Shown piece by piece: positions 1-12,336 of a DNA stretch of 64,000 nucleotides. The notes under the pieces were generated by a model. The model was not told the origin of the DNA. It saw nothing but the letters and a program-made list of their open reading frames with translations, and did no database searches. The position numbers were made by a program, and so were the translations under genes. Every line of letters starts with the position of its first letter. Within the stretch, counting starts at the first letter, position 1. The stretch comes from Idiomarina abyssalis (lineage in GTDB: Bacteria; Pseudomonadota; Gammaproteobacteria; Enterobacterales; Alteromonadaceae): positions 1 to 64,000 of the forward strand of contig NZ_FPBE01000002.1 in assembly GCF_900116625.1 (NCBI RefSeq), given 5' to 3'.

Positions 1-219
1 TGGCGTGTCATATTCAACGTGTGACGTTGAAATAGTAATACCACGCTCTTTCTCTTCTGGCGCGTTATCGATGGCTGCGAAGTCTTTCGCCGCACCACCA
101 TAAACTTTTGCCAAAACTGTTGTGATAGCAGCAGTCAGTGTAGTTTTACCGTGGTCAACATGACCAATGGTGCCGACGTTTACGTGCGGCTTCGAACGTT
201 CAAATTTTTCTTTAGACAT
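1..219 (-). CDS. tuf: Elongation factor Tu, N-terminal part (runs off the window)
   Basis: This is the first 73 codons of EF-Tu, the GTPase that delivers aminoacyl-tRNA to the ribosome; the rest lies beyond base 1. The ATG is at 217-219. The first GTP-binding loop GHVDHGKTT and the effector segment ERGITI are both visible. It follows four tRNA genes on the same strand in the Thr-Tyr-Gly-Thr-tuf order known from the E. coli thrU-tufB operon, so it is probably co-transcribed with them. Confidence 0.97.
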   Translation of the reverse strand, partial: MSKEKFERSKPHVNVGTIGHVDHGKTTLTAAITTVLAKVYGGAAKDFAAIDNAPEEKERGITISTSHVEYDTP

Positions 220-302
220 TGCAGCCTCTCTAACAAAATTCTTTCGGTGTGTTACCTAAGCTAAAAAGCAAGACCGAGGTTTATTAGGGGCCTAAAGTGA
301 AA

Positions 303-378
303 TGGTGCTGATAGGCGGATTCGAACCGCCGACCTCACCCTTACCAAGGGTGCGCTCTACCAACTGAGCTATATCAGC
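303..378 (-). tRNA. tRNA-Thr (anticodon GGT)
   Basis: The minus strand folds as a complete cloverleaf with acceptor stem GCTGATA/TATCAGC, a T-loop GGTTCGAATCC, an anticodon loop TTGGTAA and an encoded CCA end. Anticodon GGT reads ACC/ACU threonine codons. It is the last tRNA before tuf. Confidence 0.96.
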
Positions 379-390
379 ACTAACGGAATT

Positions 391-465
<75 letters not shown>

Positions 466-510
466 AAATTCACAATTTTGTGAGGCCACCTCAAAACCAA
501 GGAAATTGCG

Positions 511-595
511 TGGTGGAGGGGGCAGGATTCGAACCTGCGAAGGCTGAGCCGTCAGATTTACAGTCTGATCCCTTTGGCCACTCGGGAACCCCTCC
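511..595 (-). tRNA. tRNA-Tyr (anticodon GTA)
   Basis: This 85-base tRNA has the long variable arm of a class II tRNA, acceptor stem GGAGGGG/CCCCTCC, an anticodon loop CTGTAAA and an encoded CCA. Anticodon GTA identifies tyrosine. Confidence 0.96.
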
Positions 596-614
596 CGCAT
601 TTTGCAATTTGAAT

Positions 615-690
<76 letters not shown>

Positions 691-710
691 ACCCCGGTTA
701 GGTGGAGCGC

Positions 711-739
711 ATTCTATGGTACTAAATTTGATAGTGCAA
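711..739 (-). promoter_or_regulatory. Sigma-70 promoter of the tRNA-tuf operon
   Basis: On the minus strand TTGCAC (734-739) and TAGAAT (711-716) are separated by exactly 17 bases. The -10 box is followed by the G+C-rich GCGCTCC and the -35 box is preceded by an A-rich tract (753-770), the arrangement of growth-rate and stringently controlled stable-RNA promoters. The boxes are read directly; stringent control is inferred. Confidence 0.75.
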
Positions 740-777
740 TAGATGCGTGCAATTTTTTTGATTTTTTTGTTCTGACT

Positions 778-812
778 GGTCAGTTTTTATCTACATCGGA
801 TGAAAACTGACC
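778..812 (-). terminator. Hairpin after purA, possible terminator
   Basis: GGTCAGTTTT (778-787) and AAAACTGACC (803-812) are perfect 10-base inverted repeats with a 15-base loop. The hairpin lies 29 bases beyond the purA stop and before the tRNA promoter. No U-run follows it directly, so termination is possible but not certain. Confidence 0.35.
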
Positions 813-840
813 GTCTTTTAGTAACATATACTATAGTCGT

Positions 841-2178
<1,338 letters not shown>

Positions 2179-2205
2179 TTATCGGAGGGTTTGTACATCG
2201 GAGGA

Positions 2206-2233
2206 GAGCGCCTGATGATCACATCAGACGCTC
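2206..2233 (-). other. Hairpin between hflC and purA
   Basis: GAGCGCCTGATG (2206-2217) pairs with CATCAGACGCTC (2222-2233) around a 4-base loop, broken only by one mispair (a G-U wobble in minus-strand RNA). It lies just after the hflC stop. No U-run follows directly, so it may be an RNA-processing or 3'-end stabilising element rather than a full terminator. Confidence 0.5.
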
Positions 2234-2241
2234 ATTCTTGA

Positions 2242-3135
2242 TTACTCTTCAGATTTTCCCATCATATTTTGTAAATAACGGAAGAAGTCACTGTTCGCAT
2301 CCAGCACTAACATGTCATTGCCGGTACCGAATGAGCTACTGTAAGCTTCCATGCTGCGAATAAATGCAAAGAACTCAGCATCTTTTTGATACGCCTCAGC
2401 ATAAATTCTCGCTGCTTCCGCATCACCTTCACCACGTAATTCACGTGACTGACGCTTAGCATCAGCAAGCATTACCGTGACACGGGCGTCAACATCAGCA
2501 CGAATAAACTCAGCCTGCTCACGACCTTCTGAACGGTGCTCTGTCGCCACCGCATTACGTTCTGCACGCATACGCTGGTAAATGGACTGACTCACTTCGT
2601 TCGGTAAGTTGATTTGCATAACCCGAACATCCAGCACTTCAACACCTAAGTCTGAAGCACTTTCTGAGCCCTGAATCAGAGCTTCGCGCATTAACTCATC
2701 ACGCTCGCCGGAGACGATGTCTGAAATAGTGCGGTTACCAAACTCACTGCGTAAGCCACTGTTAATACGACGTGTCAGCAGTGCTTCGGCCTGGAGATAG
2801 TTACCGCCATTAGTACTCAAGTAAAAGGTCGAGAAGTCATTAATACGCCACATGACGTAGGTATCAACAATCAAATCTTTCTTCTCACTTGTTACAAAGC
2901 GATCCGGATCTCCGTCCAGCGTCTGTAGACGCGCATCAAGCTTTTTAACCTGCTCAATGAAAGGAATTTTAAGATGCAGACCTGGTTCGAAAACCATGGC
3001 TTCACCCGTCTGAGCGTCACGTTCTACCTTACCGAACTGGATTAAGATGGCACGTTCGCCCTCTTTAACCACATAAACGGAGGACAGACCCAGAACGACC
3101 AGGACCACAACAATAATTGCGATTAGGTTTTTCAT
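2242..3135 (-). CDS. hflC: HflC, subunit of the FtsH-modulating HflKC complex
   Basis: HflC and HflK form a large membrane assembly of SPFH/prohibitin-fold proteins that regulates the FtsH protease. The 297 residues begin with a single membrane anchor (about residues 4-22) followed by the SPFH domain. An A/E/R-rich helix follows (about 190-265). The start is an ATG that overlaps the hflK stop by one base (TAATG), so translation is probably coupled. Confidence 0.96.
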   Translation of the reverse strand: MKNLIAIIVVVLVVLGLSSVYVVKEGERAILIQFGKVERDAQTGEAMVFEPGLHLKIPFIEQVKKLDARLQTLDGDPDRFVTSEKKDLIVDTYVMWRINDFSTFYLSTNGGNYLQAEALLTRRINSGLRSEFGNRTISDIVSGERDELMREALIQGSESASDLGVEVLDVRVMQINLPNEVSQSIYQRMRAERNAVATEHRSEGREQAEFIRADVDARVTVMLADAKRQSRELRGEGDAEAARIYAEAYQKDAEFFAFIRSMEAYSSSFGTGNDMLVLDANSDFFRYLQNMMGKSEE

Positions 3136-4289
3136 TAGTTTCGACCTCCGCTACGGTTACTGCTGCGCGTATTTTGTGACTCTGAACCACTGTTTGAAGA
3201 GCCACCTGAAACATTTTCAGGAACACGCGTCGGAGAGAATGTATTCGTATTTCGACCTTGTTTTTCCAGAAGCTTTTCAAGCGGTAAATACATCATGTTA
3301 TTACCACCTTCAACGTCAACCAATACTTTAGGCGTTTTTGCATAAAGGTCTTGTAACGTATCTAAGTAAATACGCTCGCGAGTGACTTCTGGCGCATTTT
3401 GATATTGAGGTAACAGCTCTTCAAAGCGAGCAACCTCACCCTGAGCTTCCAGGATAATTTGTTCACGGTAAGCCTGTGCTTCCTGCAACATACGACGTAC
3501 CTGACCACGTGCCAATGGCTCTACTTCACGAGCATAAGCCTCAGCTTCACGGATGAAGCGTTCTTCATCTTCCTGTGCTGAGATGGCATCATCAAATGCG
3601 TCTTTAACCGCTTCCGGCGGACGAGCTGGCAGTAAGTTAATATCGACGATCTGTAAACCAACGGTGTACGGATTCATCGTTTTTTCCAGCATTTCCAGCG
3701 TGTTGGCTCTGACCTCTTCACGACCACGGGTCAAAACTTCGTCCATGGTTGTGTGACCAACCACATAACGCAATGCGCTATCGGTCGCTCTGGATAATAC
3801 GCCGTCAGCATCTTCGACATTAAATAGGTAAGAACGCGGATCAACAACACGATACTGAACATCAAGTTCAACACGCACCACGTTTTCGTCCTGAGTCAGC
3901 ATATAACCGTCGGTCTTATCTGAGCGAATGTTGTTAACGTCAACATGCTCTACCGAGTCAATAAATACCGGACGCCAGTGAAGTCCCGACTCAACCAGTG
4001 AATGGAATTGACCGAAACGCAGTACAACACCGCGGTCAGCTTCTTTTACTGTGTAGAAGCCAGCGATAAACCAAACAATTAACGCAATAATTGCGATAAT
4101 ACCGATGCCTTTACTCGGGATACCTGAACTGCCACCCGAGCCGCCGCCTTTCTTGCCACCAAAACCGAATTTGGAAAACAGTTTGCGAACTGCTTCGTCG
4201 AGATCAGGTGGCCCCTGATCCCGGCCACCTTGATTTTTCCATGGGTCACGGTCGTTGTTATTACCGTTTCCCGGTTGATTCCAAGCCAT
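3135..4289 (-). CDS. hflK: HflK, subunit of the FtsH-modulating HflKC complex
   Basis: Partner of HflC. The N-terminus is a glycine- and asparagine-rich cytoplasmic tail, followed by a membrane segment near residues 65-85, the SPFH domain and a long helical region. The C-terminal tail is rich in serine, asparagine and arginine. The reading frame opens 12 bases further upstream at a TTG, but the ATG at 4287-4289 (MAWNQPG) has a GGAG box 7 bases ahead and matches the usual family start, so it is preferred. This gives 384 residues. Confidence 0.96.
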   Translation of the reverse strand: MAWNQPGNGNNNDRDPWKNQGGRDQGPPDLDEAVRKLFSKFGFGGKKGGGSGGSSGIPSKGIGIIAIIALIVWFIAGFYTVKEADRGVVLRFGQFHSLVESGLHWRPVFIDSVEHVDVNNIRSDKTDGYMLTQDENVVRVELDVQYRVVDPRSYLFNVEDADGVLSRATDSALRYVVGHTTMDEVLTRGREEVRANTLEMLEKTMNPYTVGLQIVDINLLPARPPEAVKDAFDDAISAQEDEERFIREAEAYAREVEPLARGQVRRMLQEAQAYREQIILEAQGEVARFEELLPQYQNAPEVTRERIYLDTLQDLYAKTPKVLVDVEGGNNMMYLPLEKLLEKQGRNTNTFSPTRVPENVSGGSSNSGSESQNTRSSNRSGGRN

Positions 4290-4330
4290 TGAGTGCTCCA
4301 AGTTTTTAATAAAACTGTTGCTAATAATTT

Positions 4331-5620
4331 TTATTCAGGGATGACCAAGTCATCCAGTTGATCGCCGTAGGCCTTATGTAAACGCTGCCAGTCTACCGAT
4401 GACATTCGCACTTGCAACGCAAGTTCGCCATTTTCGTTAACATCTTCTGATGTTACGCAATTCCAACGGTATAATGTACCACGTAATTTACCCATTGAGT
4501 GCGGGATTTTAAGGGACAGCTCAACCATCTGTGGACCAAGTATCTGCCGCAACGCTTCCAGCACATGCTCAATACCAAGCCCCTGTTGAGCTGAAACCCA
4601 TACTCTTATTGGCTTTTCGTTATCATCGTAATCGATTCTGGGTTCGGCACCATCTACTTGATCTATTTTATTACAAATAATTAACTGAGGTACATCACCC
4701 GCATCAATTTCTTCTAAAACCTCAGCAACCTGATCCATATTATTTTGCTGCTGTTCGTCGCTGACATCAACCACATGCAACAATAAATCCGCTTCCTGGG
4801 TTTCTTGTAACGTAGCTTTAAATGCAGCGACCAAGTCGTGAGGCAAATGACGGATAAACCCAACGGTATCGGCCAGAATAACGTCGCCAATATCTTCTAC
4901 TGCAAGTTTTCTGAGGGTTGGATCAAGCGTTGCGAATAGTTGATCCGCCGCATAAACACCCGCCTCAGTCAGGCGATTAAACAACGTCGACTTACCAGCG
5001 TTGGTATAACCCACCAGCGATACCGTCGGAATATCTGCTTTCTTACGTGCCCGACGACCCTGTTCCCGCTGCTTTTGCACTTTTTCCAGACGCTTTAAAA
5101 TGTTTTTAATACGTCCGCGAATTAAACGTCTGTCGGTCTCAAGCTGGGTTTCACCCGGTCCACGTAAACCTATACCACCTTTTTGTCTCTCAAGGTGGGT
5201 CCAGCCTCGTACCAGCCGGGTCGATATATGACGCAACTGCGCAAGCTCAACTTGCAGCTTACCCTCGTGAGTACGCGCACGCTGCGCGAAAATATCCAGA
5301 ATAAGACCTGTACGATCTAAAACCCGGCATTTACAAACAGCCTCAAGGTTTCGCTCTTGGGTAGGTGACAGCGCGTGATTAAAAATAACAATGTTGGCGT
5401 CTAACAGCTTCACCTGTTCGGCAATTTCTTCTGCCTTACCACTACCAACAAAATATCGGGGAGTTGGGGAGCTACGACTGGATGTCATCACTCCCATCGT
5501 TTTCACGCCCGAAGAATCAGCTAAGAGTTGTAATTCTGAGAGATCTTCTCGGTCAACTTCTGCGGGTAAATCCACATGAACCAATATTGCGTAGTCGCCA
5601 CCTTCATACCTATCGAACAA
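4331..5620 (-). CDS. hflX: Ribosome-associated GTPase HflX
   Basis: HflX is a GTPase that binds the 50S subunit and splits stalled ribosomes under stress. All GTPase motifs are present: GYTNAGKS, DTVGFIRHLPH and NKID, after a conserved GLRGPGETQLETDRR segment. The sequence MFDRYEGGDYA corresponds to the family N-terminus, and its first codon is TTG (5618-5620), not ATG. An AGAGAGG stretch lies about 10 bases ahead, so weak initiation may limit the amount made. It follows hfq by 24 bases. Confidence 0.96.
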   Translation of the reverse strand: MFDRYEGGDYAILVHVDLPAEVDREDLSELQLLADSSGVKTMGVMTSSRSSPTPRYFVGSGKAEEIAEQVKLLDANIVIFNHALSPTQERNLEAVCKCRVLDRTGLILDIFAQRARTHEGKLQVELAQLRHISTRLVRGWTHLERQKGGIGLRGPGETQLETDRRLIRGRIKNILKRLEKVQKQREQGRRARKKADIPTVSLVGYTNAGKSTLFNRLTEAGVYAADQLFATLDPTLRKLAVEDIGDVILADTVGFIRHLPHDLVAAFKATLQETQEADLLLHVVDVSDEQQQNNMDQVAEVLEEIDAGDVPQLIICNKIDQVDGAEPRIDYDDNEKPIRVWVSAQQGLGIEHVLEALRQILGPQMVELSLKIPHSMGKLRGTLYRWNCVTSEDVNENGELALQVRMSSVDWQRLHKAYGDQLDDLVIPE

Positions 5621-5644
5621 GTTGTTCAGACCTCTCTTTCATTA

Positions 5645-5989
<345 letters not shown>

Positions 5990-6079
5990 CTAGACCAGTA
6001 AAGAATTTTTGCAATAAGAAAAACGTTAAGAATTACTCATTTAGTCAGAAATTGGATCTGCGGGCTTAAACGTCGTATT

Positions 6080-7030
6080 TCAATCCTGACGGTCAAATTT
6101 CTTTGCCGGCTGCTGCATTACCCTTAATACTTTGGCCTCCATGTCGGTATCGCCAGTGGTCAGCCAATGAACGCCGGGCCAGCCCCGTAGCCATGTCATT
6201 TGCCGTTTTGCCAACTGCCGTGTTGCTATAATGCCGCGCTCGCGCATTTCATCATAGCTGAGTTCACCGGCAAGGTACTGCCACATTTGACGATAACCGA
6301 CGCTGCGTATTGACGGAAGATCCGTATGCAGATCATCGCGGTCAAACAGCTTTTTGACTTCGTCTTCAAAAGGTTGTGCCAACATCTGGTCAAAGCGCTG
6401 TTCGATACGCTGGTGTAAAACTTCCCGTTCTGCCGGGGCCACCGCAAATTGATAAATAGGTTTATCCAACTGACCGTAGCGTTCCCGCGTAAGTTCCGTC
6501 AGGCTTTTACCGGCGAGTTCATACACTTCCAGAGCACGTATAATCCGCTGAGGGTCATTTGGGTGAATGCGTTCAGCGCTTACCGGATCCACTTCCTGCA
6601 GTTGCTTGTGTAACTCAGTTAGCCCTTTGTCATGCCACTCAGCCGAAAGCCTTTCTCGTACGCTCGCATCCGACTCAGGTAAGTGCGAGAGTCCTTCCAG
6701 CAATGCTTTAAAATACAACATGGTGCCGCCAACCAACAAAGGTACTTTGCCACGTTGCTGAATGTCTTCAATTAATGCCAAAGCGTCTTTTTGAAAGTCG
6801 GCCGCGGAATAGGTTTCAGCCGGGTCACGAATATCCAGTAAATGATGAGGAACTTGAGCTTGTTCCTCGGCGCTGGGCTTAGCTGTACCAATATCCATAC
6901 CGCGGTATATCAGTGCTGAATCTACAGAAATAATTTCGCAATCCAGTTGCTTACATAGAGCCAGTGACAACGCCGTTTTGCCCGATGCTGTCGGCCCATA
7001 AATCGCTATAACAGCGTCCTTACTGTGCAT
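6080..7030 (-). CDS. miaA: tRNA dimethylallyltransferase MiaA
   Basis: MiaA adds a dimethylallyl group to N6 of A37 in tRNAs that read codons starting with U. The P-loop GPTASGKT is near residue 11, followed by [16 protein letters not shown], which contacts the substrate. The ATG at 7028-7030 (MHSKDAV) gives 316 residues, the normal size; the frame extends further upstream but overlaps mutL heavily. The start overlaps the mutL end by 11 bases, suggesting coupled translation. Confidence 0.97.
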   Translation of the reverse strand: MHSKDAVIAIYGPTASGKTALSLALCKQLDCEIISVDSALIYRGMDIGTAKPSAEEQAQVPHHLLDIRDPAETYSAADFQKDALALIEDIQQRGKVPLLVGGTMLYFKALLEGLSHLPESDASVRERLSAEWHDKGLTELHKQLQEVDPVSAERIHPNDPQRIIRALEVYELAGKSLTELTRERYGQLDKPIYQFAVAPAEREVLHQRIEQRFDQMLAQPFEDEVKKLFDRDDLHTDLPSIRSVGYRQMWQYLAGELSYDEMRERGIIATRQLAKRQMTWLRGWPGVHWLTTGDTDMEAKVLRVMQQPAKKFDRQD

Positions 7031-8753
7031 GACGTTCTCCGGGTAGCGGCAATCGCTGCAGTACATCCGGTGCTTCAAAAAGCTGTGAACGCCACTGGAT
7101 AAGCCAATGTTCAGCCTGAGTGATGCTGTATGACTCAAGACCCGCAAACTGCGCAAGCCAACTCGCCAACGCCTCAGTTTCAGCACCTTCTGTTAATAGC
7201 TTTAATAATTCGGTAAAGCCACTAACCACATTCCCCTGACGCAGCATTTCAGGCATTTGCTCAATAATGACCTGTTCGCGCTGACACTGATACACTACGC
7301 CACACTGATTCAACTCCTGTTGCGGCCACTGACTTGCCGGGCCCGGTAAGTTGGCTAAATTAATCGCCACCGGTACTAGCAGTGGCTGGCCATTGAGCCC
7401 GTCCTGCAGTTGTTGAACCAGCTTTTGGGCAACGCATTCGGTATGCACTTTTGCCAGGTTTAGCCAGGCCAGGTTTTGTTCATTTCTAATAAGCGCGTAA
7501 ACACCATTAAAAACCGTAAGGACCCGCCAGTTTTCTTCCGATTTTACCGCCCCTGGCTCTGTCTGGGGTTGTCCGCTACTGATACTATTTTGAACTCGGG
7601 CGGCATTTGGCAACAACGAACCTGATGCTTTTCTTTCACCTAAGACACTTCCGCCTGAAGCTCTGCCGGAAGGAAACGACGTTGGTCCTGACGGGCGTTC
7701 TTGTGAACCATAATGATGCTGGTGAGTCACAGCAGATTGCGGGCTATCTGTTGCAACCAACTGCATCAAAGCTTGCTCAATACGCGTCAGAATAAAGTCG
7801 TGCACTTGCCGCTGGCGATGAAACCGCACTTCATGTTTGGCCGGATGCACATTCACATCCACCTGCTCTGACGGCAATTCAAAATAGAGCACAAAAGTGG
7901 GGACCCGCTCGTTTGGCAAATACTTTTCATACGCCTGGCGTACCGCATGCGACAACAGCTTGTCCCGCATCATGCGACCATTTACGAAAAAATATTGAAT
8001 ATCACCCTGGTGCCGGCAATGCTCAGGGGGAACGAGCCAGCCAGTTAAATGAAAATCTCCGTCCACCGCATCGACAGTCGAAGCTTGTTCAGCAAAGCCA
8101 CCACCGCAAATTTTTGCCAACCGCTGCAACTGTTGTTTTTCGCTCAGCGCCTGCGGAAACATACGGACTGATTTGCCGTTATGATTCAGTTGGAAACCAA
8201 CTTCAAAACGACTGAGCGCAATACGCTTTATCACTTCATCAATATGAGTGAATTCAGTTTTTTCTGTACGCAGAAACTTACGTCTTGCCGGCGTGTTAAA
8301 AAATAGGTCCTGAATATCAACCGTGGTGCCGTCGGGGTGAGCAGCCGGCTCAATATTAACCTGCATGTCCCGGCCTTCGGCCCAGGCCTGCCAGGCTTCT
8401 TCTTGCTCCGGCGGTTTTGATATTAAACGTAAACGAGAAACCGAACTAATACTGGCCAAAGCCTCACCACGAAAGCCAAGGCTGCCAATATGTTCCAAGT
8501 CATCCAGACTTTTGATTTTACTGGTGGCATGCCGGCTTAACGCCAGCGTTAGTTCCTGCTTAACAATACCGCAGCCGTTATCACGAATTCTTATTCGCTT
8601 GCTGCCGCCCTGTTCTATATCCAGTACTAACTGGGTTGCACCGGCGTCGAGCGCATTTTCAACTAACTCTTTAACCACCGACGAAGGGCGCTCAACCACT
8701 TCACCCGCAGCAATTTGGTTCGCCAGCTCAATGGGTAACTGCTGAATAGCCAT
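7020..8753 (-). CDS. mutL: DNA mismatch repair protein MutL
   Basis: MutL links mismatch recognition by MutS to strand incision by MutH. The GHKL ATPase motifs [17 protein letters not shown] and [10 protein letters not shown] lie in the first 110 residues. After a serine/glycine-rich linker (about 340-400) comes the C-terminal dimerisation region. The DQHAx2Ex4E endonuclease motif was not seen, so it belongs to the MutH-dependent type. The start overlaps the amiB stop (TGATG). Confidence 0.97.
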   Translation of the reverse strand: MAIQQLPIELANQIAAGEVVERPSSVVKELVENALDAGATQLVLDIEQGGSKRIRIRDNGCGIVKQELTLALSRHATSKIKSLDDLEHIGSLGFRGEALASISSVSRLRLISKPPEQEEAWQAWAEGRDMQVNIEPAAHPDGTTVDIQDLFFNTPARRKFLRTEKTEFTHIDEVIKRIALSRFEVGFQLNHNGKSVRMFPQALSEKQQLQRLAKICGGGFAEQASTVDAVDGDFHLTGWLVPPEHCRHQGDIQYFFVNGRMMRDKLLSHAVRQAYEKYLPNERVPTFVLYFELPSEQVDVNVHPAKHEVRFHRQRQVHDFILTRIEQALMQLVATDSPQSAVTHQHHYGSQERPSGPTSFPSGRASGGSVLGERKASGSLLPNAARVQNSISSGQPQTEPGAVKSEENWRVLTVFNGVYALIRNEQNLAWLNLAKVHTECVAQKLVQQLQDGLNGQPLLVPVAINLANLPGPASQWPQQELNQCGVVYQCQREQVIIEQMPEMLRQGNVVSGFTELLKLLTEGAETEALASWLAQFAGLESYSITQAEHWLIQWRSQLFEAPDVLQRLPLPGERHAQ

Positions 8754-10063
8754 CAGCGACTCGGGATCGTCAGCTTCTGGCCAATTTTAAGCGTATTACT
8801 GGCCAGACTATTTTCAGATTTAATGGCTTTGACGGTAGTGTTATAACGCTGAGCGAGAACAGACAAAGAGTCACCCGACTTCACGGTATAGGTAAAACTA
8901 CTTTGATTGGCCAAGTAAGTATTGTCGATTGGGTTACTGACAAAATAACGCCGGATACCATTATAAAGCGCTCGCGCCAGTTTTTGCTGATGGGCATTAC
9001 TGGTTAGCAGTTGCTCTTCTCTGGGGTTAGAAATGAACCCTGTTTCTACCAGTAATGACGGTTTATCTGGTGATTTTAGCACGGCCAGGCTAGCAGCCTG
9101 TGGCGTGCGCTTATGCATTTTGGTTACTGCTGACATTTCATCAATAATGTGTTTTGCCGCACTATAGGCACCGGCAATAGAACTGTCCATTGACATGTCC
9201 AGTAGAGTTTCAGCCAAATAAGGTTCGTGTCCATTTTTACTGAGGATGTCCGTTACCCCACCCAGCAACTCCGATTGCTGTTCGCGGTTTTCCAGCCAAC
9301 GACCCACTTCAGAATCCGCCCGGCGTTTTGATAGCACCCACACAGACCCTCCATTGGGCTGAGGTGAATGAAAGGCATCAGCGTGAATAGAAACAAAGAA
9401 GTCCGCTTTAGCATCCCAGGCTTTCTGCGGGCGTTCATTAAGGCCTACGTAGTAATCACCAGTACGAATCAAATAAGCCTGCATACCCGGGTCATCATTA
9501 ATCAGCTTAGCCAGCGCCCGCGCGATACGAATAACGACGTGCTTCTCGTAGGTGCCGCGTGGACCAATAGAGCCGGGATCATCACCACCATGACCAGCGT
9601 CAATGGCAACGGTTACGCGCCTGTCTTTCAGTTCAGAAACGGATTTTGCCGGTCCGCTGCGCTCAATCGACTTACCCGGTAAGTCCACCACTAAGCGATC
9701 TTTATAAGAGTCGTTGGCCGGAAGGGTAAACAGGTTCGCGTCACTTTTTGAGTCCAGTTCAATAACGATGCGAGTGCTACGGGAGTTTTTGGGCGAACTG
9801 GTGCGAATTTTATCCACCAGCAGAGAGTCTTTACCCAAATTACTCAAATCCGCTTTTAGCGACGTATTGTTGAAATCAATAACCAGCCGATAAGGCTTTT
9901 GCTGATAAAGCGTGAAATAGGAATAGTCCGGTGTATCAGACAAGTCAAAAACCACCCGCGTTTTATCCGGAGATGGCCACACCCTTACACTGTCTACACT
10001 ATTGTCAGCCCATGCCCACAGAGGAACACAAGCAAACAAAAACACCCAAAATCGCTGCATCAT
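8753..10063 (-). CDS. amiB: N-acetylmuramoyl-L-alanine amidase AmiB with LysM domain
   Basis: The enzyme cleaves septal peptidoglycan during cell separation. Order of parts: signal peptide (residues 1-19), AMIN targeting domain (about 22-120), zinc amidase domain (about 148-370) with [20 protein letters not shown] and LVETGF, and a C-terminal LysM domain (about 390-435). Two adjacent ATG codons can serve as the start, at 10063 or 10060, and both overlap the tsaE stop. Confidence 0.96.
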   Translation of the reverse strand: MMQRFWVFLFACVPLWAWADNSVDSVRVWPSPDKTRVVFDLSDTPDYSYFTLYQQKPYRLVIDFNNTSLKADLSNLGKDSLLVDKIRTSSPKNSRSTRIVIELDSKSDANLFTLPANDSYKDRLVVDLPGKSIERSGPAKSVSELKDRRVTVAIDAGHGGDDPGSIGPRGTYEKHVVIRIARALAKLINDDPGMQAYLIRTGDYYVGLNERPQKAWDAKADFFVSIHADAFHSPQPNGGSVWVLSKRRADSEVGRWLENREQQSELLGGVTDILSKNGHEPYLAETLLDMSMDSSIAGAYSAAKHIIDEMSAVTKMHKRTPQAASLAVLKSPDKPSLLVETGFISNPREEQLLTSNAHQQKLARALYNGIRRYFVSNPIDNTYLANQSSFTYTVKSGDSLSVLAQRYNTTVKAIKSENSLASNTLKIGQKLTIPSR

Positions 10064-10518
10064 AATGTTTTAATTATTCTTTGTCCGGCTTCAGTTAGCG
10101 CACTGAAAGTTATTTTACGTCCTTCACCAGCATACTCGATTCGGATTTCTATGTCCGCTCCCGGTAGCCAGCCATAGCCTTTATCAGGCCATTCTATAAA
10201 GTTTAGCGTATCTTCGGCAAAATAATCACGAATTCCCATGTACTCAAGCTCTTCCGGATCAGCCAACCGATACAAATCAAAATGGTGAATGCGCCATCCC
10301 TGCAGCTGATAAGGCTCTACAAGGGTGTAGGTGGGACTTTTTACCGCGCCACAATGGCCCAAAGCCTGAATAACACCACGACAAAATGCTGTCTTACCGG
10401 CACCTAATTCCCCTTTCAAATAGACCACCAAAGGAGCTTGTAAAACTTCTGAAAATTTCTTCGCAAGCGCCAGCGTCTCAGCTTCATTTGCTAATTTACA
10501 GTGGTGTACCTCAGTCAT
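10060..10518 (-). CDS. tsaE: tRNA threonylcarbamoyladenosine biosynthesis protein TsaE
   Basis: TsaE is the ATPase that works with TsaB and TsaD to make t6A37 in tRNA. The Walker A loop GELGAGKTAFCRG is near residue 43, and FIEWPDKG lies further on. The preferred ATG at 10518 (MTEVHHC) has a GGAAGGGA box ahead and overlaps the nnr end by 8 bases; an in-frame ATG at 10536 is less likely. Length 152 residues. Confidence 0.95.
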   Translation of the reverse strand: MTEVHHCKLANEAETLALAKKFSEVLQAPLVVYLKGELGAGKTAFCRGVIQALGHCGAVKSPTYTLVEPYQLQGWRIHHFDLYRLADPEELEYMGIRDYFAEDTLNFIEWPDKGYGWLPGADIEIRIEYAGEGRKITFSALTEAGQRIIKTL

Positions 10519-12031
10519 CGTCCCTTCCATATCCATTCACCAACCGCCGTATATAGGGCAACAAATCAGAGGCTAAGGTTCCCCGCTCGCCATCTTTTCC
10601 TGCTTCTTCACCAGCCATGGCATGCCATAAGGCGCCGGCAATTAATGCCTGTGCCGGTGCCATTCTTTGCGCTAACAGGCCGCTTATCAACCCCGTTAAT
10701 AAATCACCCATACCACCCGACGCCATTGCCGGTGAACCTCTGTCAATCAGGCATCTCCCGCGATCGGTGACCAACAGTGAGCCGGCGCCTTTAAGTAAAA
10801 CTTGAGCACCGTACTTTTCGCGTAGTTGTGTTACCGCTAAAAACCTATCGGCTTCCACTTCATCAGCTGTGGTTTGCAGTAATCTGGCCGCCTCTCCCGG
10901 GTGTGGCGTCAGCAATAACTTTGACGACCGGGCTGGATAACTTGCCAGTAAATTCAACCCATCGGCGTCTATCACTTTCAATGCATCCGCCTTCATCACT
11001 TGTGAAAACACATCGTGACTCCAACGGCTTTGCCCTAACCCGGGACCAAGAGCAATCGCCGAGGCCTCACGTAACAACGGCTTTAACGTATCTTCGTCTT
11101 TAATAGAATGCACCATAGCTTCTGGCTGAGTCGCTGCAACAATTGCTTGTACGTCGGGGTGGCAGGCCACTGAAACTTTACCGGCACCTGCTCGCAAGGC
11201 GGACTTCATAGCCAGTATCACCGCCCCTGACATACCCGGTTGTCCACCCACGATAAGCACATGGCCTTGTTCGCCTTTATGAGTGCAGCGCGCCCGGGCC
11301 GGTAGCCAATTGCCTAACCCTCCGGCATCGACCCGAAACCAGTCGGCTTCATTTTGCTGCTTAAAGGTCTCACCAATGCCTAAGTCCTCTAAAACAAGCT
11401 CACCCGTATGATTCTGAGCTTTACCTGTGAGTAAACCGCGCTTTAATGCCACCAGACTTACCGTTAGGTGGGCGCGCACGGCAGCACCGGGAACATGGCC
11501 GTTATCGGCATTTAAACCAGAAGGCACATCGACTGAGATCACCGGCGTAGAACTGGCATTGACATGTTGTACCCAGGTCACGGGGTCTCCCTCGAGGGCT
11601 CTATTCAGTCCAACACCAAACAACGCATCTACCACAAGGTCAAACTGATCAGGTGCACAATCGAGCAGGGCTTTTTCGTTGCCCCCCTGCTCGCGCCAGG
11701 CTGAGCGAGCCCGGTGCGCATCAGATTCTAAGGGGTCTGAAAGCTCTGCATTGGGCTTTAGAGCAAATACCTGTACCTGATACCCCGCCTCCTGAGCCAG
11801 TCGGGCAACAATGTAACCATCGCCACCGTTATTGCCCTCACCGCAACATACTGCAATACGCGCCGGTGCCGGGAAGCGTCTTTGTAACTGCTTGAAAACG
11901 GCTTTACCAGCGGCTGACATCAGCTGCATCATATTCATTGCGCTGGCTTCAGCTGCCTTTTTTTCGCCTTTCTGCAATTGCTCAACACGATAAAGGCAGT
12001 TCTCATAGCGGCTACCGTCGGTGTTTGTCAT
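10511..12031 (-). CDS. nnr: Bifunctional NAD(P)H-hydrate epimerase/dehydratase Nnr
   Basis: Nnr repairs damaged hydrated NAD(P)H. The N-terminal YjeF_N epimerase half (about residues 1-215) contains CGEGNNGGDGY, and the C-terminal ADP-dependent dehydratase half (about 225-500) contains LTPHPGEA and the GGMGDLLTG motif. The 506-residue length fits the fused bacterial form. It heads the tsaE-amiB-mutL-miaA string; the queG gene often found opposite it in enterics is not here. Confidence 0.96.
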   Translation of the reverse strand: MTNTDGSRYENCLYRVEQLQKGEKKAAEASAMNMMQLMSAAGKAVFKQLQRRFPAPARIAVCCGEGNNGGDGYIVARLAQEAGYQVQVFALKPNAELSDPLESDAHRARSAWREQGGNEKALLDCAPDQFDLVVDALFGVGLNRALEGDPVTWVQHVNASSTPVISVDVPSGLNADNGHVPGAAVRAHLTVSLVALKRGLLTGKAQNHTGELVLEDLGIGETFKQQNEADWFRVDAGGLGNWLPARARCTHKGEQGHVLIVGGQPGMSGAVILAMKSALRAGAGKVSVACHPDVQAIVAATQPEAMVHSIKDEDTLKPLLREASAIALGPGLGQSRWSHDVFSQVMKADALKVIDADGLNLLASYPARSSKLLLTPHPGEAARLLQTTADEVEADRFLAVTQLREKYGAQVLLKGAGSLLVTDRGRCLIDRGSPAMASGGMGDLLTGLISGLLAQRMAPAQALIAGALWHAMAGEEAGKDGERGTLASDLLPYIRRLVNGYGRDDD

Positions 12032-12051
12032 GGTGCCTCCCCAATAGTGCG

Positions 12052-12255
12052 TTAGTCTGGCTTAAATACGCCAATGACCTGGTCAAACTGACGCTCGCTA
12101 CCACCACCCTGCTCCTTGGGCTCACTAAACCGGTGCTTACATTGCACGCATTCAACTTGTTCGATATCGTTTTCGATAAAAAGCATGAGCGTGTCCATGG
12201 CATCGCATTTGGGACAAACCGCCCCGGCAATAAATCGCTTCTTTTCTCTAGCCAC
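12052..12255 (-). CDS. yheV: YheV-like small zinc-ribbon protein
   Basis: A 67-residue protein with two CxxC pairs, CPKC and CVQC, about 20 residues apart, typical of a one-zinc ribbon. It matches the YheV/DUF2387 family, whose function is unknown, and lies next to yheS as in E. coli. The start is GTG (12253-12255) with an AGGAG box 6 bases upstream. An overlapping longer frame on the same strand is a shadow. Confidence 0.85.
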   Translation of the reverse strand: MAREKKRFIAGAVCPKCDAMDTLMLFIENDIEQVECVQCKHRFSEPKEQGGGSERQFDQVIGVFKPD

Positions 12256-12336
12256 AACAGCTCCTGTGTTAGAATTGTGAGCAGAACATGTCTATGATAC
12301 CGCAGCTGAACAGCTGTACAAAATGAAGAGTAGTTT